Shown: piece after piece, positions 57,365 to 64,000 of the stretch
Numbering within the stretch: the first letter of the stretch is position 1
Layout: every line of letters begins with the position of its first letter
Source: Membranihabitans maritimus
GTDB taxonomy: Bacteria > Bacteroidota > Bacteroidia > Chitinophagales > Saprospiraceae
Assembly: GCF_021729145.1 (NCBI RefSeq)
Contig: NZ_JAJSLW010000001.1
Location: forward strand, 372,001 to 436,000
Reading direction: 5' to 3'
Length of the DNA: 64,000 nucleotides
The notes under the pieces: generated by a model
The model's database searches: none
Told to the model about the DNA's origin: nothing
The model's input: the letters and a program-made list of their open reading frames with translations, nothing else
Made by a program: the position numbers and the translations under genes

Positions 57365-58954
57365 TTATTTTGCATCCCACCACAATTTGGTAGCACCGTT
57401 ATCAGGTCCCCCTAAGAGGTTGTTAACAGCCGACTCTGTTGCTTCACCATTTCTGGAATACATATTTGCCACATAGGGAACACGTCGTGCAATTTCATCC
57501 GGTGGAAGAGCTGGATTGTCAGAATTCAACCTTGGATATAATACAGGATATCCCGTTCTTCGTTTTTCCGCCCATGCTTCAAAGCTATCCGGGAACAAAG
57601 CTATCCACTTCTGAGTCAATATTTGCTCCAATTGATATTCTGTGCTTGCTCCGGCATCATAAGCAATAGGGATGTTGGACGCCGGTTCCGTACTACCGTC
57701 ATATGAAGCAGGTGTATTGGTACTGCTGATATAATTTTCTCCTCGAAGATTTTCAACCGGCAATCCATTTTCGGCGAAGGATGTAGAAATACCCTGCTCG
57801 TAAAACTCCTGGGCTGAACCTCCTCCCATATTCCACCCAATCAATGCTCCTTCTGCCCGAAGGAAATATGATTCGGAAGCTGCTAGAACAATAATATTTG
57901 GCCCAGCTGCTCCGGCTTCAGTATAAGCAGGGGCATGATCAGAGGCTTTTTTATTGAAGTTTAATTGATCCGTATCCCCTTTATCTACTTTACTTTGACC
58001 GTTTCGCATGCCCTCAATAGGAAACGAAATACCCTCCGGGTCATCGGTCGGGTCTGGAATATCGGCGGGAGAAAACCATACATTTGATCTTGTATCTTCA
58101 TATCCCTTCAATATACTCTCCATATCAGCACTTAATCGATATTCACTCCATTGACTAATAGTATTATATGGATTTGGCCAGTTGGTACTGGACTCTACGA
58201 TCCCATTGTCTCCAATGGCATCAATAACACCGCCGGCTACAGCTTTTTCTGCTTCTGATTGCGCCTTTCCTGCATTGACATAGCGAATTCGCATAGCCAG
58301 TCTTAGCCGAAGAGAATTAGTGAATTTAATCCATTGGTCGATATTTCCATTATACAATAAATCATTTCCTGCCAAAAAGGAAGATCCACCTGCATTGGCC
58401 TGAAGAACAGACATAGCCTCATCTAACGTTTCAAAAAAGTCCATGTAAATATCTTCTTGTGAATCAAAAGGTACGGAAGCCTCCTGATTACCAAAAGAAT
58501 GATAAGGAAGTGGACCCCAGAAATCAGTAGCCCGGTGCCAGGTGTACACTTTCCAAACCTTGGCCATTGCCGCTTCCAATTCAAATCCTCCCTCTTCCGC
58601 AAAGTCCTGCCACAGCTTTACCTGTGCGAAATGATTTAAAGTAAATGTACTCCACGCTCCGTTGAGCCAACCGCCTACCATCAGATATCGATCGGAGTCA
58701 AAGTTGGGGTGTGTAGTTGCAAAATATTGTGCAAATATATTTGCAAACAATGATTTGGTGGTTTGGAAAGCTCCGCGATCCAGATAAGTGGTTCTATAAA
58801 ACGATCTCGCTGCTACAAGGCCCATGGAACTTGGACCTAATGTTTCCGAACTCAAGGTACGGGGATTAGTGTTTATCTCATCAAAGTCATCGGTACAACT
58901 ACCCAAAAATATAAAACTTATGAAAAGAGGCACTAAATAAAATAACTTCTTCAT
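57365..58954 (-). CDS. SusD/RagB-family outer-membrane lipoprotein (second pair)
   Basis: The start is set at the ATG at 58954, giving a lipoprotein signal with Cys20 (IFLGSC) followed by TDDF, the acidic export mark. The longer frame to 58990 overlaps the end of susC. SusD core segments: WKVYTWHRATDFWGPLPYHS, SFGNQEASVPFDSQEDIY, FTNSLRLRLAMRIRYV, ESYFLRAEGALIGW and QKWIALFPDSFEAWAEKRRT. It belongs to the SusD-like group that often carries a FADE-type lid. 26 bases follow the susC stop. Confidence 0.95.
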   Translation of the reverse strand: MKKLFYLVPLFISFIFLGSCTDDFDEINTNPRTLSSETLGPSSMGLVAARSFYRTTYLDRGAFQTTKSLFANIFAQYFATTHPNFDSDRYLMVGGWLNGAWSTFTLNHFAQVKLWQDFAEEGGFELEAAMAKVWKVYTWHRATDFWGPLPYHSFGNQEASVPFDSQEDIYMDFFETLDEAMSVLQANAGGSSFLAGNDLLYNGNIDQWIKFTNSLRLRLAMRIRYVNAGKAQSEAEKAVAGGVIDAIGDNGIVESSTNWPNPYNTISQWSEYRLSADMESILKGYEDTRSNVWFSPADIPDPTDDPEGISFPIEGMRNGQSKVDKGDTDQLNFNKKASDHAPAYTEAGAAGPNIIVLAASESYFLRAEGALIGWNMGGGSAQEFYEQGISTSFAENGLPVENLRGENYISSTNTPASYDGSTEPASNIPIAYDAGASTEYQLEQILTQKWIALFPDSFEAWAEKRRTGYPVLYPRLNSDNPALPPDEIARRVPYVANMYSRNGEATESAVNNLLGGPDNGATKLWWDAK

Positions 58955-58979
58955 ATTGTTAAGATTTAACATTATAATT

Positions 58980-61900
58980 TTAAAAATCAATGCTCAATGA
59001 GAGACCTAAAGTTCTCCTGGTGGGGAGCGGAAATGCTTCCCGTCCTTCCGCTTCATTACCTGTTCCTACTGTGATTTCCGGATCAAAGAAATTAGCTTTG
59101 TTTTGGATGAAGAATAAATTTCTACCTACAAAGGAAATCCGGGCATTCCATTTCGGTAATGCATAACCGAGGACGAATTCTCTTAAACGAATGTTGGATG
59201 CGTCCCGAATAAAAGCTTCTCCTGCAGGTGCATTTCGACCTCCAACTGCATTCCATACTTCCTCTGCTGTTGCCTGGAGAGTATTGGGAGAACCATCTTC
59301 TGTGACGGCAGTTTCGTTGGGGAAAAAATCCTCACCAAAGACACCCCCTTCTCTACCCACTGTAGTATAATCCAGGACACCATCTCCTGCGAGAATCGCT
59401 TCGGAAAAAGAGGTTACCGTTCCCCCCTGACGGACATCAATCAAGAAATTCATATTCCAATTCTTATAATGGAAAGAGTTGTTGACGCCTCCTAACCAGT
59501 CCGGATTAAAATTAGCGATCGGTACCGTACGACCCGCTGTTGTTCTTGGGATACCGTTGGCATTGACAATAACACGGCCTTGATCATCTCTTACAAATCC
59601 ACGAGACAATGTAGTTCCGAAAGGGTCGCCTACAATTAACTGATATACGCGAATGAAATCTGCTGATTGCTGTAATTCCGTCAATCCATCTGCCAACTGA
59701 AGTACTTCACTTTCGTTCTTTGAAAAGTTGAAATCAATATCCCAGGTAAAATCTTGGTTCGCTACCGGGGTAAAACCTAAAGCAATTTCAACACCCCGAT
59801 TCTGTATGTCTCCTCCATTCTGAAACACACTGGACACGCCTGACTCCAATGGGTAGGCTACATTAAATAACTGGTCAACTGTATTCGTTTTATAGTATGT
59901 AAAGTCAAATCGCACATTATTATCAAAAAACCGGGTATCCAGACCAAATTCTGTAGACCGTGTAGACTCAGGGCGTAAATCCTGATTCGGCAATGTATTA
60001 CTTAAGGTTACTGTGCCATTTGTTACTACAGCAGCACGAGCAAGCCGGTAAGGATCTGTATCATTGCCCACTTCAGCCCAACTGGCACGTAATTTTAGAA
60101 AGGTAATAAACGAGGGCACATTCATGAGATCTGACAAAACAGCTGTCACTCCAAACGATGGATAAAAATATGATCTGTTAGCCGCCGGCAGTGTAGAACT
60201 CCAGTCATTTCGAGCTGAGCCTTCCAGATACAGACCATCAAAAAATCCTAATGAAGCAAATGAATAAACCGACTGCACTTCTTTCAAAGTATATGCTTCA
60301 GAAGGTCTGGGGTCATTACCATTCGACAGTGCAAACAAGTTTTCGATTTGAAAATTAGCGGCACTAGCACTTAGTCGTTCAAACTTAGCTCGACGTAAAT
60401 TTGCACCGGCATTCAAATCCAGCGTAATGTTGGCTCCAAATCTTTGATTAAAATTGACGAGTGCATCTGTATTCCATTCATATTCATACCTGAAATCCTT
60501 ATTGTAAGATCCAAATCTCGCTGTTGTGTAAGTATCATTAGCTCTGGTAAAATCCTGAAATGCATTGATTCTGTCAATTGCAGATCTTGCCAAGATGCTC
60601 AGACCATCTATTATGTCGTATTTCAATGAAATCAATCCGGTGACTCGTTCCTCAAGCTCAGGTCTTTGGGCCTTGTTTCGCACCCAATATGGGTTTCCTC
60701 CACCATTTACATGAGGTAACCAGTAGTTTTGTCGAACGGCTCCTGATTCATCCACGAATTGATAATTTGCATAATCTTCTGTACGTATATTCCTGGGTGT
60801 TTTGTACAAGTAACGAATGGGGTTATCATACCCTTCTCCCTGACTAAGTATATTTGCAAAATCCTGCCTAATATAGTTGACCTTACCATCTAATTTGAGA
60901 TTACTTGTTATATCCGCATTGACGCGTAAACCCAGGTTGTGGCTATTGAGGTCATTCCCTGGAATTACACCCGAAGCATCTGTATATGTGTATGAAAAGA
61001 ATGTGTTCGACTGAGCACCTTTAATATTGACACCAACATTTGCAGCAACGCTTTGACCGGTCTGAAAGAAATCTTTTATATTGTCGGGCTGAGGTTCAAA
61101 TGCGTAGTTTGTACCAAAATTCGGCGAATTAGGGTCAATGGTCCAGTGTTCTACCTGCCTACCATCCAAGGGAGGCCCCCATGATGTAAGAGATGCTTTA
61201 GAATAAGTTCCTGATGAACCCTGACCATATTCATTTTGAAATTTCATTAAATGAATCGGAGCGGTAGCCTGGTAAGTGAGTCCAAATGATGTAGTAACAC
61301 CTTCTGCAGCACCCTCCCCTGATTTTGTAGTTACTACAATGGCTCCATTTTGAGCCCTTGATCCATACAATGCTGCAGCGTTGGCACCTTTAAGGACCGT
61401 CATTTCAACAATGTCATCAGGTGCAATATTTCGAATATCTCCTGCCATGACAACACCATCCACTATATACAAGGGCTGACTACTTCCTGCAATAGACCTG
61501 TTTCCACGTAAAAGCACTTTAGAAGCTCCTCCTACTCCCTGAGAAGATTGGGTAATTGAAATCCCTGCCACCTTGCCCGAAAGTGAATTTAATACATTCA
61601 GTTCACGTGCTTCTTTCAAACTTTCAGTACCCACATTTTGTGCAGAGTAAGAAAGAGATTTCTTTTCGCGGGAAATACCAAGTGCCGTAACAACTACTTC
61701 ATCCAATTCTACTCCTTCTTCTAAAATAATATTTATCTCAGAGCGACCTTCCACCGGAATAGTCTTGGACTGATATCCGGTATAACTGACGATAAGAACT
61801 GCATCTCCATCCGGTACTGAAATAGTGTACATACCGTCAAAATCTGTAATAGTGCCCGACCCCGGGTCATCTTGAATACTGATATTTGCACCTATTAACG

Positions 61901-62003
61901 GCAAATTATCCACATCGGTAATTACTCCTTTCACCTCCATTTGAGCCATCAAATGAGACGAATAAAAAAATACCAACAAAAAAAGTCCTTGTTTAATATT
62001 CAT
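58980..62003 (-). CDS. SusC/RagA-family TonB-dependent receptor (second pair)
   Basis: 1007 residues. A signal peptide (1-20, ending HLMAQ) is followed directly by a carboxypeptidase-regulatory-like domain (KGVITDVDNLPLIGANISI), then the plug (VDEVVVTALGISREKKSLSY-like region, VDGVVMAGDIRNI, AALYGSRAQNGAIVVTT) and the barrel, ending RTLGLSLSIDF. Unlike the 25-kb paralogue there is no STN domain and no sigma/anti-sigma pair, so regulation should differ. It is partnered with the SusD and, beyond a terminator, the FG-GAP lipoprotein. No glycoside hydrolase or peptidase is near enough to suggest a substrate. Confidence 0.96.
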   Translation of the reverse strand: MNIKQGLFLLVFFYSSHLMAQMEVKGVITDVDNLPLIGANISIQDDPGSGTITDFDGMYTISVPDGDAVLIVSYTGYQSKTIPVEGRSEINIILEEGVELDEVVVTALGISREKKSLSYSAQNVGTESLKEARELNVLNSLSGKVAGISITQSSQGVGGASKVLLRGNRSIAGSSQPLYIVDGVVMAGDIRNIAPDDIVEMTVLKGANAAALYGSRAQNGAIVVTTKSGEGAAEGVTTSFGLTYQATAPIHLMKFQNEYGQGSSGTYSKASLTSWGPPLDGRQVEHWTIDPNSPNFGTNYAFEPQPDNIKDFFQTGQSVAANVGVNIKGAQSNTFFSYTYTDASGVIPGNDLNSHNLGLRVNADITSNLKLDGKVNYIRQDFANILSQGEGYDNPIRYLYKTPRNIRTEDYANYQFVDESGAVRQNYWLPHVNGGGNPYWVRNKAQRPELEERVTGLISLKYDIIDGLSILARSAIDRINAFQDFTRANDTYTTARFGSYNKDFRYEYEWNTDALVNFNQRFGANITLDLNAGANLRRAKFERLSASAANFQIENLFALSNGNDPRPSEAYTLKEVQSVYSFASLGFFDGLYLEGSARNDWSSTLPAANRSYFYPSFGVTAVLSDLMNVPSFITFLKLRASWAEVGNDTDPYRLARAAVVTNGTVTLSNTLPNQDLRPESTRSTEFGLDTRFFDNNVRFDFTYYKTNTVDQLFNVAYPLESGVSSVFQNGGDIQNRGVEIALGFTPVANQDFTWDIDFNFSKNESEVLQLADGLTELQQSADFIRVYQLIVGDPFGTTLSRGFVRDDQGRVIVNANGIPRTTAGRTVPIANFNPDWLGGVNNSFHYKNWNMNFLIDVRQGGTVTSFSEAILAGDGVLDYTTVGREGGVFGEDFFPNETAVTEDGSPNTLQATAEEVWNAVGGRNAPAGEAFIRDASNIRLREFVLGYALPKWNARISFVGRNLFFIQNKANFFDPEITVGTGNEAEGREAFPLPTRRTLGLSLSIDF

Positions 62004-63307
62004 ATGTCTATTCTTTAATTATATATGACCTTTCATAAAACACAACCTATACCCATGAATCATTCAATAATTCATTTCGACACCCTCTATTTGTGGGCGC
62101 ACACTTCCAGTTATTTATTTTATAGAGTTGTAAGCAATTCCTGATACTAATGTATAAAAAAAGTTAAAATATCTTTATAGAATAGTTAATAAATTTTAAA
62201 ATAAATTTAATCCATGGTCAAAACATCCAACCATATAACTCGTTTAAAAATTATTAATTCTATATTAAACCACTTGGTATTAAACAACCAAAGAAGTAGA
62301 TAATTTAATACTCTTACATTGATGCTTCCTGCCTAAAATCAACTTCCCTAATTTTGGAATTTTATTTCCAATTTTTTAATTAGAAGGATGATTGTATTTT
62401 TCCATCAACACATAACATATTTACCAAAACAAAAAACCCTAACTAGTCTTAACAGACAAATCGACACATATTTTTTTTAAAACACTCCAGGAAATAATCA
62501 TAGATAAAACAAATCAATTAATTTAAATAACACTATGATAAAAGATTAGAGGATTTAAATATTTAGAATAAAGAATACACAAGGGCATTATTATTTCCAA
62601 CCTTCCTGATACCTAATGCCAGATTTTGAGCTATTTCACTATGTGGAGACCATAAATCAACAAGATATTAATCCAGATTGGGGTCAATATAGTTTTATAA
62701 AAAAGGAAATTAGAAATGTAACGTACCACGGGTAGTTCCTAACAAAAGTCAAGTACGCAGGCAAATACAGCCATTCCCCATTAAGCCAGTTCCTGGGTGT
62801 TTTTAGAAACGGAAATTTTTCAACTTTCTGAATTAACCAGATCAGATTGAAAAGGACATAAAAGGTCCGGAGATTCCAGTACAGGCAATTCCAAAGAGGA
62901 GAAAAATTAAGTACGATGGCGTCCTGAATGGGCACCTACCAATGGTTCCAATGACATAGTCAGAGCTCCATGTGTTCTCAAAATAAGTGAAAATGTCTAA
63001 AATGGAATCAAATTCCGTATGAAGATTTTCCTCTGTGGGAACCCCTATATTGACATAGCTTGTGCATAAGGAAAGTTAGGAAGAATTGGTATCAAGTCCA
63101 TCTTAGATTTGAATCCAAAGCAATCGGTCGAAATACATTTATTCAAAGTTTTATGACAATGGACACAAGTCCACAATGGCTTGAGATGATAGAAACAAAA
63201 TTTCTGGCGGGGAATGCACTAGTTTACAGGGAAAAAAAATCTACCAAATAGGTTTTAAATTCCTTTTGAAATATTCTAAATGTATCAGTTTAGGTAAACA
63301 ATCCCAG
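62004..63307. other. Long gene-poor region (1.3 kb) upstream of the second susC
   Basis: 62004-62580 is very AT-rich and should hold the susC promoter; an inverted repeat ATGAAT/ATTCAT (62055-62060 with 62070-62075) lies 52 bases from the susC ATG. 62600-63260 has a more coding-like base mix, but every frame is broken (for example a plus-strand frame at 62614 reads 39 residues then stops). Open frames at 62684-62935 (-) and 63060-63251 (+) have no recognisable motif. This may be remains of a decayed gene. Confidence 0.4.
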
Positions 63308-64000
63308 CTACGCACCGCGTTCTTTTTCCAAATCAAAGAATTCTATAAATTCCATTATTGTCATTGTTCCGATATCGCCTTTCCCCTGCATTCGAACAGA
63401 CACGGATCGATTTTCTTTTTCTGATTCTCCTACAATCAACATGATTGGAATTTTTTGTACTTCAGCCTCTCTGATTCTTTTCCCTATAGTTTCATTTCTG
63501 TTATCTACCTCACCAATTATCCCGGAAGAAGATAAAGCTTTTGATACTTCATCTGCATAATCATTAAATACTTGTGACACAGGTATAATAACATACTGTT
63601 CCGGAGACAGCCAAAGTGGAAATTTACCGGCGGTATGTTCAATTAAAATTGACATAAAACGCTCCATACTCCCGAATGGCGCACGATGTATCATTACAGG
63701 TCTGTATGCCTTATTATCTGCCCCAATATATTCGAGTTCAAATCTTTCGGGCAAATTGTAATCAACCTGGATAGTCCCTAATTGCCAGGATCTACCAATT
63801 GCATCTTTTACCATAAAATCCAACTTTGGACCATAGAATGCAGCTTCTCCAATTTCCTTTTTAGCTTTCATTCCTGCTTCTTCAGTGGCATCAATTATCG
63901 CTTGTTCCGCAGCATCCCAGTTTTCTTTGGTACCTAAATATTTTTCAGGTGTGCTGGGGTCTCTTAGGGAAATCTGGGCAGTAAAATCTTCAAAACCCAT
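63308..64000 (-). CDS. thrS: Threonyl-tRNA synthetase, C-terminal part (5' end outside window)
   Basis: Charges tRNA-Thr with threonine. Visible are the end of the class II catalytic core ([41 protein letters not shown] and motif 3, [18 protein letters not shown]) and the whole anticodon-binding domain ([38 protein letters not shown], ending DLEKERGA). The frame is open to base 64000; the Met there is internal. 230 residues are visible of about 640 expected. No infC or rplT follows; the downstream DNA holds no gene before susC. Confidence 0.96.
   Translation of the reverse strand: MGFEDFTAQISLRDPSTPEKYLGTKENWDAAEQAIIDATEEAGMKAKKEIGEAAFYGPKLDFMVKDAIGRSWQLGTIQVDYNLPERFELEYIGADNKAYRPVMIHRAPFGSMERFMSILIEHTAGKFPLWLSPEQYVIIPVSQVFNDYADEVSKALSSSGIIGEVDNRNETIGKRIREAEVQKIPIMLIVGESEKENRSVSVRMQGKGDIGTMTIMEFIEFFDLEKERGA

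Noticed and set aside
1-64000. tRNA, rRNA, CRISPR arrays, insertion sequences and prophage genes
   Set aside because: I looked for cloverleaf-like ends, regular spaced repeats, transposases and integrases and found none I could support. A dedicated RNA search could still find a small RNA gene.

Overview
The window is ordinary chromosomal DNA of a Bacteroidota bacterium. Evidence: two SusC/SusD outer-membrane pairs, one behind an ECF-sigma/FecR switch; a type IX secretion (T9SS) C-terminal sorting domain; many lipoproteins with acidic residues after the lipobox cysteine; a GYDIA-type GHMP kinase; AT-rich DNA; and several TAnnTTTG -7 promoter elements. The mix of SusCD, VCBS/ASPIC-UnbV, ThuA and DUF1080 proteins suggests a free-living polymer degrader, perhaps Saprospiria or Cytophagia. 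The class cannot be fixed from this window.

Layout. 1-5.9 kb: the end of a Cu+ P-type ATPase with a strong terminator, a Fic gene preceded by three copies of a 9-bp operator-like repeat, ruvB, and a small membrane/BatD-like pair. 6-17.2 kb: a secreted DUF5107/TPR protein, a glutaminase-less asparagine-synthetase-like protein, adenine deaminase, a YoeB-type toxin-antitoxin pair, a Tat-exported metallophosphoesterase and a large secreted alpha/beta hydrolase. 17.3-27.4 kb: an ECF sigma gene diverging from fecR-susC-susD-metallophosphoesterase-alkaline-phosphatase-like genes. This looks like a regulated system for a phosphorylated substrate, with no glycoside hydrolase. 27.4-29.0 kb: non-coding DNA with a row of hairpins, then a decayed DUF6364/PIN toxin-antitoxin module.

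29.1-34.8 kb: a DUF72 protein, a sorbosone-dehydrogenase-like lipoprotein, a Spy-like protein, a DUF1080 lipoprotein and a protein with kinase-like motifs. 35-39.9 kb (+): a Wzz-like protein, an O-antigen-ligase-like protein, a porin and a sialidase-like protein. 40-47.4 kb (-): an HMA-AraC fusion, isocitrate dehydrogenase with promoter and terminator, a T9SS cargo protein and a 1141-residue ThuA/PQQ-propeller/PKD/cytochrome c/CBM-like lipoprotein. 47.9-53.9 kb (-): a lipoprotein, a PiT-like transporter, a redoxin, an M15 peptidase, a conserved hypothetical protein and the GHMP kinase. 54-62 kb (-): a second susC-susD pair, then a terminator, then a giant FG-GAP lipoprotein. 62-63.3 kb has no convincing gene. 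63.3-64 kb is the 3' part of thrS, cut by the window edge.

No rRNA, tRNA, CRISPR array, prophage or insertion sequence was recognised. The best leads are the Fic operator/promoter, the phosphatase SusCD locus and the kinase-like protein. None is proven to be a new system.
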